Shown: positions 16,801 through 25,900 of the stretch, one piece after another
Position numbering within the stretch: position 1 is the stretch's first letter
Layout of the letters: each line of letters begins with the position of its first letter
From: an uncultured Saprospiraceae bacterium
Lineage (GTDB): Bacteria > Bacteroidota > Bacteroidia > Chitinophagales > Saprospiraceae
Assembly: GCA_937981555.1 (NCBI GenBank)
Contig: CALJOK010000017.1
Location: forward strand, 1-64,000
Direction of reading: 5' to 3'
Length of the DNA stretch: 64,000 bases
Notes under the pieces: model-generated
Seen by the model: the letters and a program-made list of their open reading frames with translations, nothing else
Databases searched by the model: none
What the model was told of the DNA's origin: nothing
Position numbers and translations under genes: made by a program

Positions 16801-18347
16801 TAATTAGTCAAGTTCTGACTAAATGAATAGGTAGTATTTTCAAGTGTGGTTCTTGAATTATTTAAGGCACTTAAATAATTTTTTACTTTTTGATTAAGTG
16901 TATCTAATTCGGGGTTTTTTTGAACTAAGGAACGGATGACCTTTCTATCTTTGGTTTTATTTGGATTGGAAGCTGTCAGAAAAGCATCAGCTAATTCAAT
17001 GTTGATGCTTTTTTTCAATTCACTTTTTCGTTCTTGTAATTTTTGAAAACCTGAAATGAGAATTGTTTCGACAGGCACTTCTTTGTAAGCCAAATCTGCA
17101 ATAGAATAAATTAAAGAAAGATTAAAAACTTCAGGTGAGTTGTATAAGTCTTCATACTTTTTCAATTTTAAAACCTTTGGAAAGTTCAATCCTAAATTAT
17201 CTAAATCGACGGTGAAAGATTCGCGAGCATGAGATAAAAGTGTTTTATAATTGGATATTTCGAAATTATATAAAAGCGTTTTTGTACTTGGAAAAAGAAC
17301 GGTTAGCTCTGAAGGATTTTCCATATTTTGTTTAAAGCGATTGAAAAAAGTTAAATTCAATTCTTCCTGTGCTCGCTCAGCGATGAAATCTGACAAACCA
17401 ACAGCAACCGTTTTTGCATCCAATAAGTTTTTATTTTTATTAGTTCGGTCGATTCGAATACTCGCTTCAGTTAATTCTTTTTGAGAACTTACGATTCGAG
17501 TTCGGTAACTTGAACTAGCATCTTCAAAGGAAACTGTTTTTTGCAATTGTAAAACAGAATCGCCATAAAGTAATTTTGACCAAGGATTATTTTTGTAATA
17601 ATCGTCGGCAAAAGCCATTTTTGATTCAGAAAAAAAAGAGGGTGGGAAATATCGATCTATATCCTGTGATAATAAAGGATTATTGATGTTGAGATTATTT
17701 ACAAACGGATTTAAGGTATAGTCAAATTGAGTACCTTGAAATGAAAGATCAACTCCTTTATCGACTAACCCAAAATTTGCATGACTATTTAGAATTTTTA
17801 AAACCTTGTAATATAGTTGTAGATCATTTTCTTTTCCATAATATTCCATAGGAACAAGAGTCCTGAGATTAACAGTATAACTAACATCTAAATAAATACC
17901 TCCAGGAAGGAATGTAATTAAAAAGTATTCATCCGATAATTGATCCGTTATGGAAAGTATTTCAGCCGTTCGTGGCTCTTGTCTCAAGGTAGTTTTAATT
18001 AAAAAAGTATCATTCTTCCCGAAAGAAATTAATGTATCTGGAAAAACAATATTTAAGGTATCTGTTGGTTCCCAATTTTTTACATGAACGTCATAATATC
18101 CAAATGACAGATCAATTTTTTCTTTAACTGATCGCGTATTTTTTTTGTTTTCAGATGTTATTTCGAGAATAGCTTTACTAGTAGGTGATTTTTTTAAATG
18201 AACTGAGATGGAATTTTTAGTATTCAAAAAAACAGCTAATTCCTTAGCATCATTAAAAAGTGAAGATTGCGAAAAGCCAATATTTGAAAAAAGTAAAAGT
18301 ATTAGCGGTAGCGTTATGGAAATAAAAAGTAGGCGTAGGACTCTCAT
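13860..18347 (-). CDS. Very large exported coiled-coil protein with beta-rich C-terminus
   Basis: A 1495-residue protein of unknown function. Residues 1-27 form a signal peptide ending GFSQ. The bulk is charged and helical; strong coiled-coil character appears around 850-960 (LDSDLDDLQEELKD, then long K/E-rich heptads). A Lys/Arg-rich stretch (KEKRAEKRSKKEKR) lies near 1270. The last ~170 residues (AVGRDRLLGIPDNLDLAQD, FGASLAVPIGFTYSFS, SLGVGGQYGPQLRQITI) look like amphipathic beta strands of an outer-membrane or barrel-associated domain. It is probably periplasmic with an outer-membrane C-terminal part. It shares a transcript with the downstream repeat protein. A -7-like box TATATTTG lies at 18465-18472, but the -33 is poor. 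Confidence 0.8.
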   Translation of the reverse strand: MRVLRLLFISITLPLILLLFSNIGFSQSSLFNDAKELAVFLNTKNSISVHLKKSPTSKAILEITSENKKNTRSVKEKIDLSFGYYDVHVKNWEPTDTLNIVFPDTLISFGKNDTFLIKTTLRQEPRTAEILSITDQLSDEYFLITFLPGGIYLDVSYTVNLRTLVPMEYYGKENDLQLYYKVLKILNSHANFGLVDKGVDLSFQGTQFDYTLNPFVNNLNINNPLLSQDIDRYFPPSFFSESKMAFADDYYKNNPWSKLLYGDSVLQLQKTVSFEDASSSYRTRIVSSQKELTEASIRIDRTNKNKNLLDAKTVAVGLSDFIAERAQEELNLTFFNRFKQNMENPSELTVLFPSTKTLLYNFEISNYKTLLSHARESFTVDLDNLGLNFPKVLKLKKYEDLYNSPEVFNLSLIYSIADLAYKEVPVETILISGFQKLQERKSELKKSINIELADAFLTASNPNKTKDRKVIRSLVQKNPELDTLNQKVKNYLSALNNSRTTLENTTYSFSQNLTNYGELNFTNSIQKSEDQNIIINEIETNLLRINKSISKFQEKFTREIFYNNRRIKEDENTILNYYDNIISANLQGKEFYGYLIDNPRFEDYELYLKTETDSINGIIAKGLEESRNLMAENFDKEIFQFYKTVEESQELYKSQRVNYVLAGKEKNTKKKKVIEFAKKGRLLHLAIKKEIDFWKNTVPENEASFHLAGLYFLDALLSEDIYVRLFQRFAKDLEVKDIPIENLIKKHYSNSLDADFNKNLLAAETRLDSIQSDFVHKINALKNDFGGNTMISNSKQLQLLINNFEVDTLRIAEKIQKEERFFLGNKFEIESIISDEELRDTLNIELDESEIIYVGEFEYFNKLENLDSDLDDLQEELKDPSNASKRDSINNEIIKLNDEKEGLVERKEKELNQVVKVLEKEKEVKIKLLKAELNEVKSDFEIEKSTITSEANIAATTLIKDKYDVMNNIYYERLFYKNKDEEYIAYVKDFDLDGLDQELVETKKVVDELKSTSKQLKNYIAYLENKYCKDLIAAEKNAKNLSIGMEVATHLLFAFRDYEKIRDTLFYEDSVFIKVTINQLDSLSGFTNTYTSDSLRMIRKPIKGTTDELVAARWITKEEFQDLRKNELEYNIFLGLLYQRLTAIEDAPDFSPKGIAILATKFLSITNDMDTYRNELRRKKAIDGNSISFKDYYPFIRSTVDLFNTVITTPSIGDTTTVATSFGLKNIPVISNEALSLYENIYAKNYGNAILNSMQLLKIITKEKRAEKRSKKEKRVDNRENRKSQLAINAVLTYGTFMANMIKAESSDQIKNILKSATLPPGSSRIKRETVTSFTVNSYLGAAVGRDRLLGIPDNLDLAQDAFGASLAVPIGFTYSFSPNFIKNNSSFSIHVPLIDLGAITAYRQNPDNPNYSIDDLPDFSWNNLFSPGLFAVYNFAESPFSLGVGGQYGPQLRQITINTGEAINVNSWRFPMAFFTIDVPFFNLHTGARKIIVK

Positions 18348-18475
18348 GGTTTTCTGTTGGTTTTGAAACTTGGAGGTTATAAAATTTTCTCTTTTGGATA
18401 AATTCTTTTTTTAAGAAAAAAAGAATTTATCAGAAATATATTTGTGATGTAGTTTGTTTGGTTTCAAATATAAAT

Positions 18476-18516
18476 AAAAAAAGGTCAAATGAAGTAAATT
18501 CATTCGACCTTTTTTC
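18476..18516. terminator. Bidirectional-looking terminator after the methyltransferase gene
   Basis: AAAAAGGTC..ATGAA pairs with TTCAT..GACCTTTTTT across a 5-nt loop, with A- and T-runs on both sides. It lies 23 bases past the methyltransferase stop at 18539 (minus strand) and separates it from the large gene downstream. Confidence 0.8.
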
Positions 18517-18538
18517 GGTACAGAAAAATATAAAAATT

Positions 18539-19381
18539 CTATTTTTTCTTCCGCATATTCATTGTTACACGCATACATTTCCACAAGTCTGGTCCAATCT
18601 TATTTGCTTTTTCTTGATCCTCTTTTAACCATTGCTCCCATTTTTTCTCTCCCATTTTTTTACTAAAAGGATAGATTAAAAGGACCCATTTGGTATTTCC
18701 CATCATTCCTTGCAAGTTCTCAATATCAAAATATTTTTGAAACAGATCAAAAGTCTCTTTGGTAAATGGATATTCCCAAGCACTATCTTTTTGGAATGGT
18801 CGATAAATCGCACGAAGTGTTTTTAACGGCCAATACGTTGCTAATGGATCAGAAGTAATCACTTGCCCACCAGGAGCTAATACTTCATCTACACGAGCTA
18901 AAAATGGTTCCATATATTTAAAATGATGAAACACAGATTGTGCATACACTACATCAAAATCTCTTTCCGTAAAATCTTCTGATAAAAAATCAGCAGCTAC
19001 GGTAATTGCATTTTCGATTCCTGCATCATTTATTTTTCTTTGTAACTCAGCAGTAGCAGATTCACTCAAATCTAGTCCAACATAATATTTACTTTTTCGA
19101 GCTAAATCTAAACTCAACTGATTTCCCGCATGACATCCCAAATCCAATACTTTCTTATCTGAAAGGTCTCCCATCCAATTCCAATGCATTGAACTCCACA
19201 TTTCAAATTCCCCAAGAGAATTTACAATTGTTCCGTAACCAGAACGCATTTTCGCCCAAGTTCTTCCAATAACATTTCCATCATATTCGAATTGTTCTTC
19301 TTGAGGTTCATACTCGTAAAAGTCCTTTTGAACTTTATTGGTTTCGAGCATTTTCTTTAACTGTACATCTTTGTCTTGCAT
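18539..19381 (-). CDS. Class I SAM-dependent methyltransferase
   Basis: A 280-residue soluble methyltransferase. Motif I, VLDLGCHAGN, is at residues 78-87, and the acidic end of strand 2 is in YYVGLDLSES. DVVYAQSVFHHF is the motif IV region, and LAPGGQVITSDPL is the strand 5 region. The substrate is unknown. The N-terminal ~60 residues, rich in Glu and Tyr, suggest a small-molecule or lipid methyltransferase fold of the Methyltransf_11/25 group. The gene stands alone, with its terminator downstream and a 308-base gap upstream. Confidence 0.88.
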   Translation of the reverse strand: MQDKDVQLKKMLETNKVQKDFYEYEPQEEQFEYDGNVIGRTWAKMRSGYGTIVNSLGEFEMWSSMHWNWMGDLSDKKVLDLGCHAGNQLSLDLARKSKYYVGLDLSESATAELQRKINDAGIENAITVAADFLSEDFTERDFDVVYAQSVFHHFKYMEPFLARVDEVLAPGGQVITSDPLATYWPLKTLRAIYRPFQKDSAWEYPFTKETFDLFQKYFDIENLQGMMGNTKWVLLIYPFSKKMGEKKWEQWLKEDQEKANKIGPDLWKCMRVTMNMRKKK

Positions 19382-19689
19382 GACTACTTCTAGTTTGATT
19401 AAGTAAGTATATGTTTTAAAATAATAAGATCGACTATAATTGAAATAGGTAGAATATAGTTATTCTAGCAAATAAATCGCCAAATATTTATGGTTTATAA
19501 TATACGGTTTAAGAAATGGAAGGTCTTTTGTGATTTGACATTAATTAAGACTTACTAAAATGTCAAGAGGTAACACAAAATTGCATAAAATTCGGCAAAA
19601 AAACCACTTTTTAGAGAGGTTTAAAATAATTGCTTAAGAACAAAATTTATAAGAGAGGTTTAATGAAGCGATAATTTTTAGGTAAAAGT
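19382..19689. other. 308-base intergenic region, no gene seen
   Basis: AT-rich spacer between the methyltransferase start and the end of the DUF5683 copy. The only repeated element noted is AGAGAGGTTTAA, present twice about 40 bases apart (near 19612 and 19653). No exact TAnnTTTG promoter box with good spacing was found for the methyltransferase gene. Confidence 0.5.
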
Positions 19690-20370
19690 TTATTTGAAGA
19701 AATTTTTTGGGATGATTTTTTTATTTTTTCCAATTTTAAAATTCACTCCAAATCCCACCGTCATGCCTGAACTAGGATTTACATCGAATGAAGGTTTGAA
19801 TTGCATACTCAAATCATCTGATACATCAAATGTTAACAGATGGGCAGTAGTATAAGCTTCTGCTGCAGTAAGGATGTATGCTAGACCAATTCCGATGTAA
19901 GAAAATTGAAGTTGTTTGTCAAATTTATCTCGTGCATTTTTGAGCACTTCGGCATCTACAATCCCTTCGTAGATGCTAGTCGTGCAGTCGAGGCCATCCA
20001 CTAAAAAACGATGTTGTTCCTTGAGTTCCCGATAATTTCTGCCATTGTATTGGATACTATAAATAAGTCCGCCAAATGCACCATAGACTATTGGCAATTT
20101 TATGTACCAATGTCTTTTATTATAAATCTGTCCAAGGCCGGGAATAATGGCAGTTAGAACTACTGCTTTTTTGGGAGAAGGATAATCTTTTTGAAAATAT
20201 CTTTTAATGAAATTTCCTTTTTTCTTCTTCTTCGAAATAGTAGGAGAGGAGATAGAAGTAGAATCTCCTTTTTCAAAAGCAATTACAGCTTGAGTCGAGT
20301 CGCTTTGTGCCCAACTAAAGTTGAATTGGAAGAGAAAAATTAGTAATGAAAAAAAGAGTTTCTGATTCAT
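19690..20370 (-). CDS. DUF5683 domain protein, duplicate copy
   Basis: A 226-residue envelope protein with signal peptide MNQKLFF..NFSWAQ. Lysine-rich KKKKKGNFIKRYFQKDYPSP leads into the DUF5683 core: KAVVLTAIIPGLGQIYNKRHWYIKLP, then a glycine-rich hydrophobic hairpin and a second helix around LAYILTAAEAYTTAHL. The end KPSFDVNPSSGMTVGFGVNFKIG matches its paralog at 20593. The ATG at 20370 is chosen. Upstream in-frame codons beginning TTG GCT TTC AAT only copy the tail of ribH and are a duplication scar. A MITE-like element separates it from its paralog. Function of the family unknown. Confidence 0.85.
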   Translation of the reverse strand: MNQKLFFSLLIFLFQFNFSWAQSDSTQAVIAFEKGDSTSISSPTISKKKKKGNFIKRYFQKDYPSPKKAVVLTAIIPGLGQIYNKRHWYIKLPIVYGAFGGLIYSIQYNGRNYRELKEQHRFLVDGLDCTTSIYEGIVDAEVLKNARDKFDKQLQFSYIGIGLAYILTAAEAYTTAHLLTFDVSDDLSMQFKPSFDVNPSSGMTVGFGVNFKIGKNKKIIPKNFFK

Positions 20371-20401
20371 CTTTAATTGATTGAAAGCCAATAGATTATA
20401 A

Positions 20402-20556
20402 AGAGCATGTTTAAATTTTTACCGTCCTGAAAACCAACGCTTTATGAACCTTGTGTCCAATTTAATTTTCATTTAGCTCGCCAAACTTCAAATGAAATTG
20501 TTAGCAAGAACCACAAATCTTTGATTTTTAGTTAGTTAAAAATTTAAACATACTCT
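20402..20556. mobile_element. MITE-like 155-bp element with ~21-bp terminal inverted repeats
   Basis: The left end AGAGCATGTTTAAATTTTTA at 20402-20421 and the inverted right end at 20535-20556 (reverse complement AGAGTATGTTTAAATTTTTA) differ at one position. The interior has no ORF. It lies exactly between the two DUF5683 paralogs. No clear target-site duplication is visible, so it may be an old insertion or a long hairpin. Confidence 0.6.
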
Positions 20557-20592
20557 AAGTATTTTTTACTTGAATATATTTTTTGGAATACT

Positions 20593-21246
20593 CTACTTAT
20601 TTTTTCCAATTTTAAAGTTTACCCCAAGACCAACAGTCATACCTGAACTAGGCATTATATCAAGGGAAGGTTTGATTTGCATACTCAAATCGTCTGACAC
20701 CTCAAATGTAAGCAGGTGAGCAGTCGTGTAGGCTTCTGCAGCAGTAAGAATGTATACTAATCCAATTCCTATGATCGACAGGTGTTGTCGTTTTTGAAAT
20801 TGGTCTCGTTTATTTTTAAGTACTTCTCCACTCACATCTCCTTCATACATGCTAGTTGTGGTTGGTGATCTGTCTACTAAATAACGATGTTCTTGTTCGA
20901 GTTTTCTAAAGTTTTTACCATTAGAATCAATGCTATAAATAAGTCCCCCAAAGGCTCCATAAATCAAAGGCAATTTTATGTACCAATGCTTTTTATTATA
21001 AATCTGACCAAGGCCAGGAACGATGGCAGTTAACACCACCGCTTTTTTGGGAGAAGGATAATCTTTTTGAAAATATCTTTTGATGAAATTTCCTTTTTTC
21101 TTTTTCTCTGAAATAGAAGGAGAGAAGAGGGAAGAAGTATCTCCTTTTTTCAAAGAAATAACACTTTTAGTAGGAGTGCTTTGAGCCCAACTAAAGTTTA
21201 ATTGGAAAAGAAAAAGTGTTATTATAAAAAGGAGTTTTTGATTCAT
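20593..21246 (-). CDS. DUF5683 domain protein, original copy next to ribH
   Basis: A 217-residue exported protein with signal peptide MNQKLLF..NFSWAQ and the same architecture as the copy at 19690-20370: basic KKKKGNFIKRYFQKDYPSP, PGLGQIYNKKHWYIKLP, glycine-rich hydrophobic hairpin, ILTAAEAYTTAHL, and the end GMTVGLGVNFKIG. The ATG at 21246 lies 8 bases after the ribH stop, so it is co-transcribed with ribH. A frame extending to TTG at 21267 would overlap ribH. It is likely an envelope protein; family function unknown. Confidence 0.87.
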   Translation of the reverse strand: MNQKLLFIITLFLFQLNFSWAQSTPTKSVISLKKGDTSSLFSPSISEKKKKGNFIKRYFQKDYPSPKKAVVLTAIVPGLGQIYNKKHWYIKLPLIYGAFGGLIYSIDSNGKNFRKLEQEHRYLVDRSPTTTSMYEGDVSGEVLKNKRDQFQKRQHLSIIGIGLVYILTAAEAYTTAHLLTFEVSDDLSMQIKPSLDIMPSSGMTVGLGVNFKIGKNK

Positions 21247-21253
21247 CTGTTTC

Positions 21254-21775
21254 TTATTGAAAGCCAATAGATTTTTTTTCAGCCTTTTTTAAATTTTCTT
21301 TTAGAGCGGACATTCTGATAGCGGTGACAGCAGCTTCTACCCCTTTATTGCCATATTTTCCTCCAGCACGGTCGATAGCTTGTTGCTCGTCATTTGGAGT
21401 CAAAACTCCAAAAATACAAGGAATGCCTGAAGCTAAACCTAAATTAGTTAACCCCATTGCAACGGAATTATTGATATATTCATTGTGACTAGTTTCTCCT
21501 TTAATTACACAACCAATGCAAATGATAGCATCATATTTTTGATTTTGCAAAAGGATTTTAGCTGCAACGGTTAATTCAAAAGTACCTGGGACTTGTACCG
21601 TTTTGATATTTTCTTCCTCTGCTTGATGTTTAATCAAAGTGTCAAAACAACCTTCATACAAGGCATGTGTAATTTTTGCATTCCAATCAGCTACTACGAT
21701 TCCAAATTTCATATTTTTAGCTGAAGGCAAATTTGCTTCGTCGTATTCAGATAAGTTTTTTAAAGCGCTGGCCAT
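21254..21775 (-). CDS. ribH: 6,7-dimethyl-8-ribityllumazine synthase
   Basis: A 173-residue enzyme of riboflavin biosynthesis. It condenses 5-amino-6-ribitylamino-uracil with 3,4-dihydroxy-2-butanone 4-phosphate. Visible family features are FGIVVADWNAKIT, the VPGTFELTVAAK substrate loop (~62-73), CIGCVIKGETSHNEYI with the catalytic-position His97, FGVLTPNDEQQA and NKGVEAA. The length is typical for the family, with a ~20-residue N-terminal extension. It is preceded by the TPR gene, from which it is separated by a terminator, and followed by the DUF5683 gene. The last codons, ATT GGC TTT CAA TAA, are reproduced upstream of the distal DUF5683 copy. Confidence 0.96.
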   Translation of the reverse strand: MASALKNLSEYDEANLPSAKNMKFGIVVADWNAKITHALYEGCFDTLIKHQAEEENIKTVQVPGTFELTVAAKILLQNQKYDAIICIGCVIKGETSHNEYINNSVAMGLTNLGLASGIPCIFGVLTPNDEQQAIDRAGGKYGNKGVEAAVTAIRMSALKENLKKAEKKSIGFQ

Positions 21776-21868
21776 GGTTTTTAATGATTAATGTTTAACG
21801 GTGAATTATTATGGTTTACTATAAATCTTTAAAAGTGTTTGGGGAAACATTCACGTTAAGCTTAGTTA

Positions 21869-21903
21869 TAAAAAAAAGGTAAGATTAGTTAAAATCTTAC
21901 CTT
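21869..21903 (-). terminator. Terminator of the TPR protein gene
   Basis: The 11-bp stem AAGGTAAGATT/AATCTTACCTT has a 5-nt loop and, on the minus strand, a following T-run. It is about 66 bases past the stop at 21970 and insulates ribH. Confidence 0.85.
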
Positions 21904-21969
21904 CACAATATTAGTAGTTAAATATTTATTTGTGTGTGTTTCTTGGGGAAAAAACACATTAAAGTTTTG

Positions 21970-22656
21970 TTAATTCACGCTAACTCGTGAAATGTATTTT
22001 TCAATATCCTGTCCTTCTGGTGTATTAGGATATTTTGTTTTCAAATTTTCGTAGGTAGATTTTGCTTCAGCTACTTTTCCTTGGTACTCATATAACATAC
22101 CTAATTTTTTAGTGTAGTAGGCTTCCAAGAATTCATTAGTACCTTGACCGATTGCTTTTTTATAAGAAGAAATAGCTTTGTCCATTTCATTTTTCTCAGA
22201 ATAAACATCTCCTAAAGCACCATAATAAGTGATAGGAAGAACATTTCCATCAGGGCTATAATCTTCTAAAAAAGATTTAGCTGCATCAAATTGTCCAAGG
22301 TTCAAATAAGAAATACCTGCATAATAATTAGCTAAGTTTCCAGCAGAAGTTCCACTATAATCACTAGCAATATCAAGGAATCCAAGGCTATTGTTACCAG
22401 GGTTTGCCAAAGCTAAAGCGAAAGAATCTTTCTCAAACATTCGTTGAGCTTGAGCCATTTCTTCGATAGCAGATTGTAATCGAGGAGCTTTGTAAAAATT
22501 ATTGTAGGCGAAAATTCCACCTACCAATATAACGAAAGCGAGCAATCCGCCTAAAATTAAGCTTTGATTTTTTTCATAAAAATCTTGAGCTTGTTCCGTC
22601 TTTTCTCCGATGTCAACAAGTGTATCATCTGAAGCCTTTTTATTTCTTTTTGCCAT
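21970..22656 (-). CDS. Membrane-anchored tetratricopeptide repeat protein (YfgM-like layout)
   Basis: A 228-residue protein. A cytoplasmic basic N-terminus (MAKRNKKASDDTLVDIGEK) is followed by one transmembrane helix near 32-52, then a periplasmic part with TPR helices. Examples are NLANYYAGISYLNLGQFDAA, YYGALGDVYSEKNEMDKAI and KLGMLYEYQGKVAEAKSTY. The layout matches the TPR_21/YfgM-type proteins that accompany ribH in many Bacteroidetes. It probably scaffolds or assists an envelope complex. Partner unknown. A -7-like box lies at 22723. Confidence 0.85.
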   Translation of the reverse strand: MAKRNKKASDDTLVDIGEKTEQAQDFYEKNQSLILGGLLAFVILVGGIFAYNNFYKAPRLQSAIEEMAQAQRMFEKDSFALALANPGNNSLGFLDIASDYSGTSAGNLANYYAGISYLNLGQFDAAKSFLEDYSPDGNVLPITYYGALGDVYSEKNEMDKAISSYKKAIGQGTNEFLEAYYTKKLGMLYEYQGKVAEAKSTYENLKTKYPNTPEGQDIEKYISRVSVN

Positions 22657-22722
22657 GTTAATATTTGTAAATATGTAATCTACCTAATTATTAAGAATAG
22701 ATTGGTTCTGTAAAATTAGCCG

Positions 22723-22730
22723 CAAAAATA
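22723..22730 (-). promoter_or_regulatory. Candidate -7 box (TATTTTTG) for the TPR protein gene
   Basis: On the minus strand TATTTTTG matches TAnnTTTG 67 bases before the start at 22656. No good -33 TTG was found. Confidence 0.35.
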
Positions 22731-22845
22731 AAGATTCTTTTTGTTTTATACTCATTTTTCGACTAAAAAAAGGAATAGTATTTTGAAAGCTATTTTTTGT
22801 ACGAGGTTGTTTGAATGTTGTTCGATTCTAAAGTTTGCTTTTTTC

Positions 22846-22890
22846 AAAAAAAAACGCAAAACCACATCGAGGTGATTTTGCGCTTTTTTA
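22846..22890 (-). terminator. Terminator of the cupredoxin/T9SS protein gene
   Basis: On the minus strand the stem GCGCAAAATCACCTCG pairs with its near-complement ending GGTTTTGCG and is followed by a nine-T run. It lies just past the stop at 22907 and also has T/A runs on the other side. Confidence 0.88.
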
Positions 22891-22906
22891 TCGAAAAGGA
22901 TTCCAA

Positions 22907-25900
22907 TTATTTCTTCACAAATTGTGAAGTCCAAACCTGATTTCCAGTAACGAAAGTGATAACATAAATACCTGTAGTCCAGTTATTTACATTTACATTT
23001 TCACTTAAGTTAGGGTTTTGAAGTTCTGCAACTTGTTGTCCTAACATATTTGTAATTCGGATATTATCCAATTGGATATCAGAACGAATTTGTAAAACAT
23101 CACTTGTTGGATTAGGGTAAAATTTGATTTTATTTCCTAATTCAGGATTGATAGTAGATACAAATCCTTCGATATCAGAAGTATATCTTGGGAAGATTTG
23201 GTAACCTTCATTCCATGGTTCCATGCTATCAAATTGTCCACCAATACCAGTAATATTGAAAATGTCACCAGTTGGAATAGACATACTAGAAAGTTCAGTA
23301 TCACCATCAATTCTCATTTGATAAGTATTGGTTCCATCTGTAATATCTACATTGAAACTTGAACCATCACCCAACCATTGAGTTGCATCAACTATGTTCC
23401 AATCAGTCATTCTGATAAATTGAGACTCTGTAGCTTCATCAAGTGTAGTAACATCTACTGGCGTAATCAACGTATTTCCAGAAGAATTTAATTTGACATC
23501 TGAAACAACAATCTCAGCTAATCCATTATAATTTTCAAGAGCTCCAGTAACGGTAATTTCGTCACCTTCAACTACTACATAGTCAGATACATCATCAAAA
23601 TTGAAAACGTTGATTCCATCTCCTAAATCATCAATGATTGTAAAAGAAAGTCCTTCATTTCCATCAAAATCGATTCCGTAAACAACTCCAGTTAACTGAC
23701 AAATAACATCTAAAGAATCCGTTGCTCCGTTACCATCTGAATCACCAGTAACTAATCCAATTGGATATGCTGGAGGGGGAGGAGTCAAAGAATAAGTACA
23801 AGTTGGGAATGGGGTAGTAAATTCTGCATTCGTTGTAATAGTATTATCTTGTAAAGCATCAACACCACTATATACCCAATTTGCTTCATTGAACGTGCCA
23901 TTATTAGCAGTTACACCAAAGTTACGGTAAGCCCAACCATCTTGGTATTCCCAAGCAGTTCCTGTTCCATCTACATTTGGGTCTCCATAAGTATCAATCA
24001 CCATTCCATCTTGGAACAATTCAATTGCATCATCTCCATTATGACCTGCAGCAGAAACTCCACCAGAAGGTACTAAGAAGGTAGCAGGGAATCCGAAGAA
24101 TGTTTCGAAGTTTGTTGCATTTAAACTATCAGTATAGGTAATACAATCTCCAGCAGTAGCAGTTACCGCAGGGAAAATAAATTCGATTCCATCTGATCCA
24201 CCACCATTATTAGCCACACCTACACCATAGATACTCATATCAGCAATGTCTTCTAAAACATATAATTCAACCATTTTTGGTCCAGCACTATTAGCGCCAT
24301 TACCATCTGCTGGTTGAGGATCAGCAATTCCCGCAATCATTAAGGCAGGAGCTCCAGTTGGAATAATTTGCAAATCCGCCGCATATCGAGGTAATAATTG
24401 GTAGCCTTCAGTATATGGATCAGAGCTATCAAATTGTCCTCCAATACCTGTAATGTTAAATGCACTAATAGGTGCAGGTAAAGCATTTAAGTCAGCTACA
24501 TCACTATCTATTCTTACAGTCCAAATACTTGTTCCATCTGTAACATCAATATTATTTGAACCTGCATTGTCCCATTGAGTTGGGTCAACTAAAGTTACAT
24601 TAGTCAATCGAACTAATTGAGACTCAGTAGATTCATCTAGATCAGCTACATCTGTAGCTGCAACTGTTGCATTACCAGAAGAATTTAAAATAATTGTATC
24701 AGGATTGAATTGAGCTAAACCATTGAAAGAAGCTACTGTACCATCCATTGTCACTTCATCTCCTTCCATAACTGTATATCCAAAATCATTTCCACTAAAA
24801 ATACCAATTCCATCTCCAGCTGCATCAATTACAGTAAATTGAACACTTCCTCCACCTTGCATATCAATTCCATAAACGATACCTGTAATAGTACATACAA
24901 CTCCCACAGAATCCGCTTCACCATTCATATCACTATCAGAAGTTAAGATTCCGATTTCACAACCTGTAGTCATCACTTCCACGTCCGCCGCATATCGAGG
25001 TAATAATTGGTAGCCTTCAGTATATGGATCAGAACTATCAAATTGTCCACCAATACCAGAAATGTTAAATGATCCAGCAGGAGCAGGCAATGCATTTACA
25101 TCAGCTACATCACTATCAATTCTTACGGTCCAAGTACTAGTTCCATCAGTTACATCAATATTGTTTGATCCAGCACCATCCCATTGAGTTGGGTCAACTA
25201 AAGAAACTCCAACTAATCGAACTACTTGAGACTCAGTACTTTCATCTAAGTCTGCAACATCCATTGCAGCAGATAAAGCGTTACCTGTAGAATTTACGAT
25301 AATCGTATCAGGATTCATTTGAGCTAATCCATTGAAACTAGCAACAGTTCCATCGATAGTTACTTCATCTCCTTCATTTACAGTATAGCCATAATCATTA
25401 GAGCTAAATATTCCTATCCCATCATTGTTAGAATCAATGATAGTGAATTGAACACTTCCTCCACCTTGCATATCAATTCCGTGAACAACTCCAGTCAATG
25501 TACATGAAACTCCTACTGAATCGGCTTCTCCATTCATATCAGAATCGCCAGTAACTTGAGCGATAGTATAAACAGGTAAAGGCATAACGGTAATTGTTCC
25601 TGTCATTCCTAATCCAACATGTGGATCACATTGGTAATCGTATGAACCTACTGTCATAAACGTATGATCGAAAGTCCAACCAGCTCCTACTGCATTTCCA
25701 AATGATTCAGGATTATTTGGGTAAGTAGCTGTAGTTCCATTTACATTGTGGTCTCCTCCTGTATTTACCCATTGAACAGTTTGACCAACTGTGATGGTTA
25801 AATTTGTAGGATTAAAACCAGTAGCCCCTACCGTCTCAACAGTAAAATCTTGAGAGATCGCAAGGGTAGTTAAAGAAAAAATAAATAGTAGAGTAAACAG

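Noticed and set aside
18465-18472. Promoter for the 1495-residue protein at TATATTTG
   Set aside because: The -7 box is exact but the nearest upstream TTTG is only 13 bases away, so spacing is wrong.
19690-20391. A start at TTG 20391 (and 21267) for the DUF5683 paralogs
   Set aside because: The extra N-terminal residues are ribH-derived sequence; ATG starts directly precede the signal peptides.
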